Assembly: GCF_020911865.1 (NCBI RefSeq)
Contig: NZ_CP087131.1
Location: 62,001 to 126,000 of the forward strand
Source of the DNA: Chryseobacterium sp. C-71
Lineage (GTDB): Bacteria; Bacteroidota; Bacteroidia; Flavobacteriales; Weeksellaceae
Length of the DNA: 64,000 nt
Direction: 5' to 3'
Shown here: piece after piece, positions 51,506-60,615 of the stretch
How positions within the stretch are numbered: the first letter of the stretch is position 1
Layout: each line of letters opens with the position of its first letter
Notes under the pieces: generated by a model
The model's input: the letters and a program-made list of their open reading frames with translations, nothing else
Database searches by the model: none
Told to the model about the DNA's origin: nothing
Translations under genes and position numbers: made by a program

Positions 51506-51513
51506 CAAAAATA
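51506..51513 (-). promoter_or_regulatory. -7 element of the lrp promoter
   Basis: On the minus strand TATTTTTG matches TAnnTTTG, 20 bases before the lrp ATG. It leaves about 60 bases to the -33 element of the pyrB promoter. Confidence 0.5.
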
Positions 51514-51571
51514 TTAAGAATAAATGAGAATAACCAGCGATTGAAGTTTTTTAATTTTTTTAAAGTTTCGC

Positions 51572-51602
51572 TTTGTCATGTTGCCCAAATGTTATATCTT
51601 TG
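51572..51602 (+). promoter_or_regulatory. pyrB promoter, near-consensus
   Basis: TTTG at 51572-51575, 19 bases, then TATCTTTG at 51595-51602. This is the best -33/-7 match in the window. Transcription would start within a few bases of 51607. Confidence 0.8.
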
Positions 51603-51608
51603 CACCTA

Positions 51609-51680
51609 ATGAATAACACAGTATTTATATCATTAGAATTACCGGGCGTAGACGCCCTTTACGATATTTATTTATTTTAA
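51609..51680 (+). CDS. pyrB leader peptide, 23 codons
   Basis: ATG 51609 lies 7 bases after the -7 element, so the leader mRNA would be leaderless or nearly so. The 23-residue peptide ends in ALYDIYLF and stops (TAA 51678-51680) at the base of the terminator stem. The second half overlaps a hairpin (51644-51657) and a U-rich tract. The order promoter, leader ORF, hairpin, U-rich region, terminator, gene is the same as in the E. coli pyrBI attenuator (PyrL). Not found by long-ORF searches because of its length. Confidence 0.55.
   Translation: MNNTVFISLELPGVDALYDIYLF
51644..51657 (+). promoter_or_regulatory. Pause-like hairpin in the pyrB leader
   Basis: GGGCGTAGACGCCC forms a perfect 5-bp GC stem with a TAGA loop. 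It precedes the U-rich tract TTTACGATATTTATTTATTT by one base. In pyrBI-type attenuation such a hairpin and U-rich run make RNA polymerase pause when UTP is low. Confidence 0.55.
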
Positions 51681-51706
51681 GCGAAGATATTTTCTTCGCT
51701 TTTTTT
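51679..51706 (+). terminator. Attenuator-type terminator in the pyrB leader
   Basis: A perfect 9-bp stem (AAGCGAAGA / TCTTCGCTT) with a 5-base loop is followed by a T7 run and lies 21 bases before the pyrB ATG. Its 5' arm begins at the last two bases of the leader stop codon, so a ribosome finishing the leader would block the stem. Confidence 0.85.
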
Positions 51707-51727
51707 ATGTTCAAAAATTAAGATAAT

Positions 51728-52618
51728 ATGTTTACGATTACCGAACTAAGTACAGAGAAAATCAACAAGATACTGACGGAAGCTTTAGCTTTTGCTAACG
51801 GAAAAACTGCCAAAATTGAAGGCGAGGTTTTCTGCTCAAATCTGTTTTTTGAAGACAGCACAAGAACCAAAACAAGCTTCGATGTTGCCGAAAGAAAATT
51901 GGGTTTGCAGGTCGTTCCTTTCGATGCATCCAACAGTTCTGTCAATAAAGGTGAAAGTTTATATGATACCGTAAAGACGATTGAAAGCATCGGTGTAAAT
52001 CTTGTTGTGATCAGAGATAAAAAAGACCGTTATTTTGATGATTTGAAAAACATTACCATTCCGGTGATCAACGGAGGCGACGGAACAGGAAATCACCCTT
52101 CACAATGTATGCTCGATTTGCTTACGATCTATCAGGAATTCGGAACATTTGAAGGTTTAAAAATTGGGATCGTTGGAGATGTAAAACACAGCCGTGTTGC
52201 CAACTCAAATGCAGAAGCTTTAAGAAGATTAGGTGCTAAAGTTTACTTCTCAGGACCTGAACAATGGTTTGACGAAGGAGCTTTAATTAACGGTACGTAT
52301 CTTTCTGTAGATGAAATGATTCACGATGTAGATGTTTTGATGCTATTGAGAATTCAGCACGAAAGACACGATTCAAAAATGAGTTTCTCAGCATCGGAAT
52401 ATCATAAGAAATATGGTTTGACGAAATACAGAGAAAAAACCATGAAAAAAGAAGCCATCATTATGCATCCTGCACCAATTAACAGAGGCGTAGAAATCGA
52501 TACCGATTTGGTGGAATGTGAACGCTCAAGAATTTTCAAACAAATGCAGAACGGAGTTTTCGCAAGAATGGCGATTCTGAAAAATGCTTTGGAAGAAAAA
52601 GGGTTCACTTTTAAGTAA
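51728..52618 (+). CDS. pyrB: Aspartate carbamoyltransferase catalytic subunit
   Basis: 296 residues. The carbamoyl-phosphate loop is STRTKTSFD and the HPSQCMLD block is intact; [13 protein letters not shown] is the conserved 160s segment, with [12 protein letters not shown] near the end. It forms carbamoyl aspartate for pyrimidine synthesis in the cytoplasm. No pyrI regulatory chain is nearby, so control is likely at transcription through the upstream attenuator. carA follows after a repeat-filled gap. Confidence 0.95.
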   Translation: MFTITELSTEKINKILTEALAFANGKTAKIEGEVFCSNLFFEDSTRTKTSFDVAERKLGLQVVPFDASNSSVNKGESLYDTVKTIESIGVNLVVIRDKKDRYFDDLKNITIPVINGGDGTGNHPSQCMLDLLTIYQEFGTFEGLKIGIVGDVKHSRVANSNAEALRRLGAKVYFSGPEQWFDEGALINGTYLSVDEMIHDVDVLMLLRIQHERHDSKMSFSASEYHKKYGLTKYREKTMKKEAIIMHPAPINRGVEIDTDLVECERSRIFKQMQNGVFARMAILKNALEEKGFTFK

Positions 52619-52696
52619 AAAGGTAAAAGTAAAAGAGCCAAGTTAATTGATTAACATTTCAATTAGCGAGGTTTAAATAAATAAGCACTCACAAAA

Positions 52697-52750
52697 TTCC
52701 CCTCCCTTGGAGGGGTGGCGAAAATTCAAAGAATTTTTGACGGGGTGGTT
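52697..52750. repeat. Repeat CCCCTCCCTTGGAGGGG... between pyrB and carA
   Basis: A palindrome CCCCTCCCTTGGAGGGG (52699-52715) is followed by a second palindromic motif AAAATTCAAAGAATTTT (52721-52737) and then GACGGGGTGGTT. The combination recurs widely in this group in my memory of such genomes, but there is only one copy in this window. Confidence 0.6.
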
Positions 52751-52796
52751 AAAGAAAGTAAAAAAGTAAAAATAGAAATAAAGATAAAAAGTTAAA

Positions 52797-53873
52797 ATGA
52801 AGAAAAAATTAATACTGGAGTCCGGTGAAGTATTTCATGGAGAAGGTTTCGGAGCAGAATTGGAAACAGCAGGAGAGGTGGTTTTCAATACCGGAATGAC
52901 GGGATATCAGGAATTGATTTCTGACCCATCATATTGCGGTCAGATTGTTTGCATGACGTATCCGCTGATCGGAAATTACGGGATAAACCGTGATGACTAC
53001 GAAAGCATCGAGCCTGCAATCAAAGGTCTTATTGTAAAGGAAATTTGCGATTTACCTTCCAATTTCAGAACACAGATTACTTTACAGGAACTGTTTAAAA
53101 AGAAAAATCTATCAGGAATTTCAGGTATCGATACCAGAAGACTAACAAGAATTCTTCGTAATTCAGGTGTGGTCAAAGGAAAAATCGTGAATGTAGATGC
53201 AGACGAAAATACAACAGTTGAAGAATTAAAATCAACTACATTTCCAACCAATCAGGTGGAGCAGGTTTCTACAAAAACATCTTATGCCAATCCGGGAAGA
53301 GGATTTAAAGTAGTACTTGTTGATTTTGGTTCTAAATTAGGAATTATCAGAGAGTTATCTCAAAGAAATTGTGATATTATTGTTGTATCACAGGATACAA
53401 CAGCAGAAGAAATTTTGCTTATGGATCCGGACGGAATTATGTTGTCCAACGGTCCTGGAGATCCTGAAGACAATCAACACGCTTTGGACATGATCCGCGG
53501 GTTATTAGGAAAAGTTCCAATTTTCGGGATTTGCCTTGGTCATCAGTTGATTGGACTGGCTTGCGGCGCAAAAACTTTTAAATTAAAATTCGGTCACAGA
53601 GGAGGAAATCACCCTGTTTTAGATTTAGAAAAGAATAAAGTGGCGATCACTTCTCAGAATCATGGTTATGCAGTTGATCAGGAGAGTCTTAAAGGAACAG
53701 ATTTAATAGAAACTCATATCGCATTGAATGACAGGACAAATGAAGGTTTGAAACACAAGATTCATCCTTGCTTCTCAGTTCAGTATCACCCTGAAGCGAG
53801 CCCAGGACCTGAAGACGCGAATTATTTATTTGATGATTTCATCACGTTGATGGAGGATTTTAAAATTAAATAG
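52797..53873 (+). CDS. carA: Carbamoyl-phosphate synthase small subunit
   Basis: 358 residues. The N-terminal half has GEGFGAELETAGEVVFNTGMTG, and the class I glutamine amidotransferase half has the nucleophile Cys in GICLGHQLIG and HPEASPGP. It hydrolyses glutamine to give ammonia for CarB. It is followed 2 bases later by RAYT-2, so carA and carB are separated by a transposase-like gene and REP elements. Confidence 0.95.
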   Translation: MKKKLILESGEVFHGEGFGAELETAGEVVFNTGMTGYQELISDPSYCGQIVCMTYPLIGNYGINRDDYESIEPAIKGLIVKEICDLPSNFRTQITLQELFKKKNLSGISGIDTRRLTRILRNSGVVKGKIVNVDADENTTVEELKSTTFPTNQVEQVSTKTSYANPGRGFKVVLVDFGSKLGIIRELSQRNCDIIVVSQDTTAEEILLMDPDGIMLSNGPGDPEDNQHALDMIRGLLGKVPIFGICLGHQLIGLACGAKTFKLKFGHRGGNHPVLDLEKNKVAITSQNHGYAVDQESLKGTDLIETHIALNDRTNEGLKHKIHPCFSVQYHPEASPGPEDANYLFDDFITLMEDFKIK

Positions 53874-53875
53874 AA

Positions 53876-54325
53876 ATGTCAACATTCCGTCAAATATATT
53901 ATCAGATTGTTTTTAGTACAAAACATAGAAAACCAGTGTTGAGTATTGAGCATGAAGATCAATTATATAAATATATTTGGGGAATTGTCAAGAATAAAAA
54001 TTGCAAACTTTATAGGATTAATGGAATGCCAGATCATATTCATTTGTTTATAGATTTACATCCTTCAGTTTCACTGAGTAATTTTGTTAAAGATATTAAA
54101 ATTGCAAGCAATCAGTGGATTAAACAAAGTGGATTATTTCCCGATTTTGAAGAATGGCAGAGTGGTTATGGTGTGTTTACATACTCTGAAAAAGATAAAG
54201 ACGCAGTCATTAATTATATTAAAAATCAAAAAGAACATCACAAACATGAGTCTTTTGAGGATGAATATAAAAATTTGTTGCGAGCTAATGGGATTGAATT
54301 TGATGGAAAATATTTGTGGGCGTAG
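53876..54325 (+). CDS. REP-associated tyrosine transposase (RAYT-2)
   Basis: 149 residues. The HUH motif is MPDHIHLF (His54, His56) and the catalytic Tyr114 is in VINYIKNQKEHH. It is a close paralogue of RAYT-1, with much of the core in common (STKHR, LYKYIWGI, KLYRINGMPDHIH, VKDIKIASN). It begins 2 bases after the carA stop and is followed by REP units, then carB, so it probably sits on the carA transcript. Arrays flanking it are on its 3' side only. Confidence 0.88.
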   Translation: MSTFRQIYYQIVFSTKHRKPVLSIEHEDQLYKYIWGIVKNKNCKLYRINGMPDHIHLFIDLHPSVSLSNFVKDIKIASNQWIKQSGLFPDFEEWQSGYGVFTYSEKDKDAVINYIKNQKEHHKHESFEDEYKNLLRANGIEFDGKYLWA

Positions 54326-54640
54326 TTCAACCCATTTCATGGGTTGTTAAATTGTGATGGCAATGTTCAGTCCATAGGTTTCACCTATGGCTAGTCATGT
54401 TCAGCCACTTTGTGGCTGTCAAAAGCAAACAAAAAAAGAATGTGATTTTTGAAGAAATTAAATGGAAAAATTATTAATGCTGAGCTTTTTCAAAATTAAT
54501 GACCATAGTAAAATAGAATTATAATCAGAACCATGAAATGGTTCAACAAAAATAGCCACGGATGAAATCCGTGGACAAAGATGAACACAATCATCACCGA
54601 ACCCTGAAGGGGTTCAACATTAAAAAAGGAAAATTTAAAA
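54326..54640. repeat. REP palindrome cluster between RAYT-2 and carB
   Basis: At least six palindromic units: CAACCCATTTCATGGGTTG (54328-54346), CCATAGGTTTCACCTATGG (54372-54390), CAGCCACTTTGTGGCTG (54402-54418), GAACCATGAAATGGTTC (54528-54544), CCACGGATGAAATCCGTGG (54556-54574) and GAACCCTGAAGGGGTTC (54599-54615). Stems differ but pair; loops are GAA/TTC in most. The gap is 315 bases long. Confidence 0.9.
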
Positions 54641-57600
54641 ATGAAAAGAAACGACATAAAAACAATTTTAGTAATCGGTTCCGGACCCATCATCATCGGT
54701 CAGGCAGCGGAATTTGACTACGCAGGAACGCAGGCTTGCCTTTCTCTAAGAGAGGAAGGCTACAAGGTGATTTTGATCAACTCAAACCCTGCAACGATTA
54801 TGACGGATGTAGAAATCGCAGACAAGGTTTACATCGAGCCTATTTCACTTCAGTTTGTAAGTCACATCATCAGAAAAGAGCGTCCGGATGCACTTTTACC
54901 AACGCTTGGTGGACAAACAGGTTTGAACATGGCGGTTGAACTTGAGAAATCAGGAATTCTTGAAGAATGTAAAGTGGAAGTTTTAGGAACTACACTTTCA
55001 GCCATCAACAGAGCGGAAGACAGAGATTTGTTCCGTGAATTGATGAGAGAATTGAATGAACCCGTTCCTGAATCAGATATCGTAACAACGGTAGAAGGAG
55101 CATTGAGCTTTGCTGAAGAAATCGGTTATCCGGTAATCGTTCGTCCTGCCTTCACAATGGGAGGAACAGGTGGTGGAATCGCTGCCAACGAAGCCGAATT
55201 AAAAGAAATTGCAGAATTAGGTCTGAAATACAGCCCGGTAACGCAATGTCTGATCGAAAGATCGATCGCAGGTTTCAAAGAAATTGAATACGAAGTAATG
55301 CGTGATGCAAACGACAACGCAATTGTGGTTTGTAACATGGAAAATATAGATCCGGTGGGGGTTCATACCGGAGATTCAATCGTTGTAGCGCCTTCTCAGA
55401 CGCTTTCTGATAGAGAATATCAGATGTTGAGAAACGCTTCACTGAAAATCATCAGAGCTTTAGGAATTGAGGGAGGATGTAACGTACAGCTGGCTTTAGA
55501 CCCACATTCATTCGAATATTACATCATCGAGGTGAACCCAAGAGTTTCCCGTTCATCTGCTTTGGCAAGTAAGGCAACAGGTTATCCGATTGCAAAGATT
55601 GCTGCTAAAATAGCTGTAGGATTAACTTTGGATGAAATCATGAATCCGGTTACAGGAAAAACTTACGCATGTTTCGAGCCGGCTTTGGATTATGTGGTAA
55701 CTAAATTCCCAAGATTCCCTTTCGATAAATTTGAAACAGCTGACAGAAGATTGTCGACTCAGATGAAAGCGACTGGTGAAGTAATGGCAATCGGAAGAAA
55801 CTTCGAGGAGTCTTTACAGAAGGCAGTTCGTTCGTTGGAAACAGGCTTGAGACATTTAGGTTTAAAAACAAAACAAGCTGCAGCTTTAACCGACGAAGAT
55901 ATCGAAAGAAGAATCAAGGTTTGTGACGACGAAAGATTGTTTATCATCTGTGATGCTTTAAGAAGAGGTTACGACTGGGAACAAATCGTAGAATGGAGTA
56001 AAATAGACAAATTCTTCATCTGGAAATTAAAGAAATTAGTTGATTTCGAAAAGACAATTGCAGCTAATAGATTCGATAAAGAAATTTTAATTCAGTCTAA
56101 AAAATTAGGTTTCTCAGATCAGAATATCGCTCACTTATGGGAATCTACTCAAAGAGAAGTTTACAATTTCAGAAAAGAAAACGGAATTATTCCGGTTTAC
56201 AAAATGGTAGACACTTGTGCTGCTGAGTTTGAAAGCGAAACTCCCTATTTCTACGGTACGTACGAAGAAGAAAACGAATCTGTAGTAACCGATAAAGAAA
56301 AAATCATCGTTCTTGGTTCTGGTCCGATCAGAATCGGGCAGGGAGTTGAGTTTGACTACGCAACCGTTCACTCGGTTTGGGCAATCAAAGAAATGGGTTA
56401 CGAAGCGATTATCATCAACAATAATCCTGAAACTGTTTCTACAGACTTCTCAATCTCAGATAAATTATACTTCGAGCCTTTGACGGAAGAAGATGTGATG
56501 AGCATCATCGACCTTGAAAAACCAAAAGGTGTTGTTGTACAATTCGGTGGACAAACAGCGATCAATTTAGCAGATAAACTAGCAGCTTACGGAGTTAAGA
56601 TTTTAGGAACTTCATTGGAAGATCTTGACAGAGCAGAAAACAGAAATAAGTTTGAAAAAGCCCTTCAGGAAATGGGAATTCCTCAGCCTTTAGGAAAAAC
56701 TTCGACTTCAAAAGAAGAAGCGATTGTGATTGCCAACGAGATTGGTTATCCGGTTTTGGTTCGTCCAAGCTATGTTTTAGGAGGTAGAGCCATGGAAATT
56801 GTGTACAATGAAGCAGAATTGGCTCACTACATGGAATTTGCGGTAGACGCAAGTCCGGATCAGCCGGTTTTGGTTGACCGTTACATAACGGGAAGAGAAG
56901 TAGAAGTCGATGCGATTTGCGACGGCGAAACGGTAATCATTCCTGGAATTATGGAACACATCGAAAGAGCAGGGGTTCACTCCGGTGACTCAATTGCCGT
57001 GTATCCGCCACAGAATGTTTCTCAGGCAGAAATCGATACTTTGGTTGACTACACAGAAAGATTAGCTAAAGGATTGAATGTGATTGGTTTAATGAATATT
57101 CAGTACGTTCTTTTTGAAGGAAATGTATATGTGATTGAAGTAAACCCACGTTCATCAAGAACAGTTCCTTTCTTATCGAAAATTACCGATGTTCCGATGG
57201 CAAACTTGGCTACAAAAGCAATTCTAGGTCAGAAACTTAAAGATTTAGGTTACAAAAACGGATTGGTTCCGAATAAAGAAGGTGTTTTCGTAAAAGTTCC
57301 TGTTTTCTCATTCTCAAAATTAACTAAGGTTGATATCTCTTTAGGACCAGAAATGAAGTCTACAGGAGAAGTGATGGGGAAAGACACGACTTTGGAAAAA
57401 GCACTTTACAAAGGATTGGTTGCAGCAGGAAGAAAAGTTCCAATGCACGGTTCAATCTTGTTCACGGTAGCTGATAAGCACAAGCAGGAAGCTGCAGATT
57501 TGGCATCAAGATTCCATGAAGTTGGTTTCAGAATCTGGGCAACTGAAGGAACGGCAAAATTCTTTGAAGAAAAAGGTATTCCTTGTAAAATAGGCTACAA

Positions 57601-57820
57601 AATAGGAGAAGAAAGTGTGAACTTAATAGACTTGATTCAAAAAGGAAAAGTTCAGTATGTTGTCAACACGATGACGAAAGGTAAACAGTCTGAAAGAGAC
57701 GGCTTCCAGATCAGAAGAATGAGCGTTGAAAACGGTGTTCCTTGTTTAACATCAATGGATACGGTTGAAGCAATCTTGAAAGTTATTGAGAGTATGAGCT
57801 TTAAGATGGAAACGATGTAG
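54641..57820 (+). CDS. carB: Carbamoyl-phosphate synthase large subunit
   Basis: 1059 residues, full length. The two homologous ATP-grasp halves each have a GSGPI(I/R)IGQ(A/G)(A/V)EFDYA start (near residues 14 and 560) and a [16 protein letters not shown] block; the C-terminal domain (from about 930) is the regulatory fold. It makes carbamoyl phosphate from bicarbonate, ATP and CarA-derived ammonia, supplying both PyrB and ArgF'. It is separated from carA by RAYT-2 and REP elements. Confidence 0.96.
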   Translation: MKRNDIKTILVIGSGPIIIGQAAEFDYAGTQACLSLREEGYKVILINSNPATIMTDVEIADKVYIEPISLQFVSHIIRKERPDALLPTLGGQTGLNMAVELEKSGILEECKVEVLGTTLSAINRAEDRDLFRELMRELNEPVPESDIVTTVEGALSFAEEIGYPVIVRPAFTMGGTGGGIAANEAELKEIAELGLKYSPVTQCLIERSIAGFKEIEYEVMRDANDNAIVVCNMENIDPVGVHTGDSIVVAPSQTLSDREYQMLRNASLKIIRALGIEGGCNVQLALDPHSFEYYIIEVNPRVSRSSALASKATGYPIAKIAAKIAVGLTLDEIMNPVTGKTYACFEPALDYVVTKFPRFPFDKFETADRRLSTQMKATGEVMAIGRNFEESLQKAVRSLETGLRHLGLKTKQAAALTDEDIERRIKVCDDERLFIICDALRRGYDWEQIVEWSKIDKFFIWKLKKLVDFEKTIAANRFDKEILIQSKKLGFSDQNIAHLWESTQREVYNFRKENGIIPVYKMVDTCAAEFESETPYFYGTYEEENESVVTDKEKIIVLGSGPIRIGQGVEFDYATVHSVWAIKEMGYEAIIINNNPETVSTDFSISDKLYFEPLTEEDVMSIIDLEKPKGVVVQFGGQTAINLADKLAAYGVKILGTSLEDLDRAENRNKFEKALQEMGIPQPLGKTSTSKEEAIVIANEIGYPVLVRPSYVLGGRAMEIVYNEAELAHYMEFAVDASPDQPVLVDRYITGREVEVDAICDGETVIIPGIMEHIERAGVHSGDSIAVYPPQNVSQAEIDTLVDYTERLAKGLNVIGLMNIQYVLFEGNVYVIEVNPRSSRTVPFLSKITDVPMANLATKAILGQKLKDLGYKNGLVPNKEGVFVKVPVFSFSKLTKVDISLGPEMKSTGEVMGKDTTLEKALYKGLVAAGRKVPMHGSILFTVADKHKQEAADLASRFHEVGFRIWATEGTAKFFEEKGIPCKIGYKIGEESVNLIDLIQKGKVQYVVNTMTKGKQSERDGFQIRRMSVENGVPCLTSMDTVEAILKVIESMSFKMETM

Positions 57821-57841
57821 TTTAGGATTTAAAATATTTTT

Positions 57842-57873
57842 AAAACCTCGTAAGTTTTCTTGCGAGGTTTTTT
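57842..57873 (+). terminator. Terminator after carB
   Basis: AAAACCTCG(T)AAG pairs with CTT(G)CGAGGTTTT around a T loop and is followed by T run and G. It lies 21 bases after the carB stop. Confidence 0.85.
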
Positions 57874-57927
57874 GTTTTGACAGAAAGAAAGCATTAATTT
57901 AGATTTTATATAGCAAAATCCAATACT

Positions 57928-58407
57928 ATGTGTGAAAATAAAAAAAATATAACTTTTTGTACTTGTAAAGAACAGGAATTGAAAAGTACTCTAAATTTAA
58001 AAATGGAATCGTTTAAAATATTTGACAATAAGGAAGAGTATAATAAACGGATTTATCATTGGAAATTGGAAAAAACAGTTCGGGAATTAACATTTGAAGA
58101 AACACGTAAGATTATGGGGCAGATTATTAGACCTTCTAAAAGACTTGATCAAGAGCTTACTGCCGAATTTGTTGTGGACGTACTGAATACTAATGCTGAA
58201 TTTGATTTTGAGTACAGCCCTGAGGATGGAGATGAATTGCTGATCGGTGTAAGCTATAAATATCCTCAAGTTGAAAATCATTCCAGACCTTTTTTACCTG
58301 AACCTATGACGTTTGTTTATGAAAATAAAGAATGGTATTTTGGTTACATTGATCATTTTAGATATAAACAAATTGAACTCAAAAAAGGCAACATTACGCT
58401 ACAATAG
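57928..58407 (+). CDS. Unknown cytoplasmic protein with Cys-rich N-terminus
   Basis: 159 residues from ATG 57928; an alternative ATG at 58003 (MESFKIF) would give 134. The first residues (CENKKNITFCTCKEQ) carry three Cys, which may bind metal. The central part has acidic strands (YSPEDGDELLIGVSYKYP). The family is not recognised. It follows the carB terminator and marks the edge of the arg-pyr block; downstream is an accessory region. Confidence 0.65.
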   Translation: MCENKKNITFCTCKEQELKSTLNLKMESFKIFDNKEEYNKRIYHWKLEKTVRELTFEETRKIMGQIIRPSKRLDQELTAEFVVDVLNTNAEFDFEYSPEDGDELLIGVSYKYPQVENHSRPFLPEPMTFVYENKEWYFGYIDHFRYKQIELKKGNITLQ

Positions 58408-58764
58408 TAAATGACGAAGGTGATGTGTTAATTTGAATGCTTTGTGATATATGGTTAAAAGGATTAAAAATTATCTTAATAAAGTGCATTTTTCAGAAGA
58501 AACAAATTATGGTGAAAATTCTCAACTATGGTGTCTAGTTTCTATAATTTAAAAAAAGCGAATATGAACTGAAGTAAAAACTAATTCAGATGGTTTTTAT
58601 TTAATCTTAAGGATATTTTTCAGGATTTTGTGAGGTATGAAAAACTCTTGTAATAACAATGACCTTAGCAATTTTATCAATTGTGTAAAATATCAGAAAT
58701 GGATATTTCTTCATTAATTTTCCATGAAAATCCTCAAACCAAATTTTAAAAGGTAGTATCTCAC
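58408..58764. other. Gap holding decayed coding sequence upstream of the IS256 element
   Basis: 357 bases. A short ORF at 58451-58552 (33 codons, plus strand, beginning MVKRIKNYLN) resembles the start of a small gene but is too short to call. The minus strand from 58764 to 58607 encodes the ParE-like C-terminal piece. No promoter is assigned. Confidence 0.5.
58607..58764 (-). pseudogene. C-terminal fragment of a ParE/RelE-type toxin
   Basis: Reading from the IS end on the minus strand, the frame gives SEILPFKIWFEDFHGKL, then KKYPFLIFYTIDK, and ends VFHTSQNPEKYP before a TAA at 58609-58607. The FPYxIFYxID and FHxxxNPxxYP blocks are the ParE C-terminus. The start is missing at the IS boundary. 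The beginning overlaps in alignment with the N-terminal piece on the other side, so the two do not come from one gene. Confidence 0.6.
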
Positions 58765-60101
58765 TAACTGTGTAAGTTAAAAAGTTATTCTGTAAAATTT
58801 TGAGCCCTTATAGCTCAAAAAATTTTACGGAAATAACTTTTTATTATTTTAACCATTACATAGTTATGATCGACAAAGAAGATTTACTAAACAATAAGGA
58901 TTTCTACAAATCCTTTAAGAACGGGGAAGATTTAACCTCATTCTTTAAAGAGCTGCACAAAAAAGCAGTAGAACATATGTTGGATGCTGAACTTGACAGC
59001 CATCTGGATAATTCAAAACACGAAAAAACCATTAATGGAAACTATCGGAACGGACACGCAACCAAGAGGATAAAGTCCTCATTCGGCGAATCAGAAATAA
59101 AAGTTCCCAGAGATAGGGAAGGCAGTTTTGAACCAGCATTAGTTCCAAAGAGACACAATATCATCGATGGTTTGGAGAACATTATCATCTCATTTTATGC
59201 TAAAGGGATGAGTGTAAGTGATATTGAAGAGCAAATCAAAGAAATGTATGATTTTGACGTTTCGACTTCCACCATCTCACGAATCACCAATGCTGTTGCC
59301 AGCGAAGTGGTTGCCTGGCAGAACCGACCATTGGATGAAGTATATCTGATTGTCTGGATGGACGGGATTGTTTTCAAGGTTCGTGAAAACTCCAAGGTCA
59401 TCAACAAAACCATTTATTTAGCCGTAGGACTCAATCGTGAAGGTAAAAAAGAAGTTCTCGGGATGTGGCTCGGAAAGAACGAAAGCTCCAGCTTTTGGAT
59501 GAATGTTCTGACCGATTTAAAAGCTCGTGGCGTAGAAGATATTCTCATCACTGCTACCGATAATCTGAATGGATTTACCCAGACCATTCGCTCGGTTTTT
59601 CCGCAATCTCAAACCCAAATCTGCGTAGTTCACCAAATTAGAAATGCATGTAAATATGTTGTCTGGAAAGATAGGAAAGAATTTTCTGCAGATATGAAAC
59701 ACATTTATACTGCCCCCACAAAAGAAGCGGCAAAAGCAGCTTTGGACGACTTTGCAACCAAATGGGAAAGTAAATATCTCTATGCAATACAATCCTGGAG
59801 AACTCATTGGGACGAATTAACCGTCTTTTTTGAGTTTCCAATCGAGATTAGAAAAATAATTTACACGACCAATTTAATTGAAAATCTAAACGGGAAAATC
59901 CGAAAATACACCAAAAACAAAATGTCTTTCCCTACAGATGATGCAGTTATAAAATCTGTTTATTTAGCATTGAAAGAAGCAACTAAAAAATGGACCATGC
60001 CCATCCAAAATTGGGGATTGATTTTAAACCAATTTATGCTTATTTTTGAAAATAGGCTCAGATTATAAATCTAAGCCCTAACTTTTTAATTTACACACTT
60101 A
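58765..60101 (+). mobile_element. IS256-family insertion sequence
   Basis: About 1337 bases. Inverted repeats of 23 bases are at 58765-58787 and 60079-60101 (two mismatches; shared TGTGTAA and TTAAAAAGTTA). Inside the left end a hairpin (about 58792-58838) with a long AT stem may protect the transposase from outside transcription. One transposase gene is present. I cannot find an 8-9 base target duplication: the flanks read TATCTCAC on the left and TGGGACGG on the right. Confidence 0.85.
58866..60068 (+). CDS. IS256-family (Mutator) transposase
   Basis: 400 residues from ATG 58866 ([10 protein letters not shown]); the upstream in-frame ATG at 58800 lies in the hairpin of the left end. The DDE catalytic residues are visible: Asp in [10 protein letters not shown], Asp in ATDNLNGF and Glu in [22 protein letters not shown] with the conserved C/D block and the N-terminal [12 protein letters not shown] are characteristic of IS256. 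The frame is intact, so the element may be functional. Confidence 0.93.
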   Translation: MIDKEDLLNNKDFYKSFKNGEDLTSFFKELHKKAVEHMLDAELDSHLDNSKHEKTINGNYRNGHATKRIKSSFGESEIKVPRDREGSFEPALVPKRHNIIDGLENIIISFYAKGMSVSDIEEQIKEMYDFDVSTSTISRITNAVASEVVAWQNRPLDEVYLIVWMDGIVFKVRENSKVINKTIYLAVGLNREGKKEVLGMWLGKNESSSFWMNVLTDLKARGVEDILITATDNLNGFTQTIRSVFPQSQTQICVVHQIRNACKYVVWKDRKEFSADMKHIYTAPTKEAAKAALDDFATKWESKYLYAIQSWRTHWDELTVFFEFPIEIRKIIYTTNLIENLNGKIRKYTKNKMSFPTDDAVIKSVYLALKEATKKWTMPIQNWGLILNQFMLIFENRLRL

Positions 60102-60271
60102 ATGGGACGGTGTCTTTTAAAATAAGGATTTTTAGAAATTATATTAACCGAAGACCTGAATTCTTTCAGAAAATTCTTTGCAACTTTTTTGTTTACTTTC
60201 GCTTGATAATAAAGATATGAATTCTCAATATCAATTTTTGCTTCATTCGAAATAATAACCTTAAATACCAT
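60086..60271 (-). pseudogene. N-terminal fragment of a ParE-type toxin, cut by the IS256 element
   Basis: From ATG 60271 (MVFKVIISNEAKIDIENSYL) the frame runs into the IS right end and stops at 60086 after about 61 residues. It contains the ParE start (VIISNEAKxDIxNSYxYY, NFLKEFRSSVNIISKNPYF). The C-terminal half is missing. An upstream start at 60289 adds six residues. Overlaps the antitoxin end. Confidence 0.7.
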
Positions 60272-60491
60272 ATTTTGAATCCATTTCATTTAGAAAAGTA
60301 TCAATTTCGGTATGCTGATCATAAGGTCTTGCTTTTATTTTCTTCAAACTTTCTTTTTGTTCTTCAGAAAGTTTGAAATTGTATTTTTCATCTTCAGAAA
60401 TTCCTTCAATATAGCCTAGGACTCTCTCCAAAATACTTTCAGGAGCATTTTTTAGAATTTCATTGATATTTTTTAAAATTACAGATTCCAT
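60261..60491 (-). CDS. Type II antitoxin (ParD-like)
   Basis: 76 residues. Mostly helical, with a short N-terminal region (LKNINEILKNAPESILERVLGYIEG) and an acidic, Lys-rich C-terminus. Its end overlaps the toxin start (11 or 29 bases), the usual order antitoxin-toxin. The toxin partner is truncated. Without a toxin the antitoxin is expected to be harmless and dispensable, and may in principle neutralise a related toxin elsewhere (inference). Confidence 0.65.
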   Translation of the reverse strand: MESVILKNINEILKNAPESILERVLGYIEGISEDEKYNFKLSEEQKESLKKIKARPYDQHTEIDTFLNEMDSKYGI

Positions 60492-60615
60492 CTATTTTGT
60501 TTAAAACAAATTTATAAAATATTTATTTAGTGATCATTTTATACTTTGAAAATTTCTTATCATTTGTATAACTTAAAGGATAATCGTATTTTCATATTTA
60601 CATAAATGAATTAAA

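Noticed and set aside
51609..51680. PyrR-type RNA binding site in the pyrB leader
   Set aside because: I could not find the purine-rich PyrR anti-antiterminator motif, and no pyrR gene lies nearby; translational attenuation fits better.
58451..58552. 33-codon ORF left of the IS element
   Set aside because: Too short, no recognisable domain, in a decayed region; mentioned only in the gap description.
58765..60101. Target-site duplication of the IS256 element
   Set aside because: The 8-9 bases next to the two inverted repeats do not match, so no duplication is claimed.
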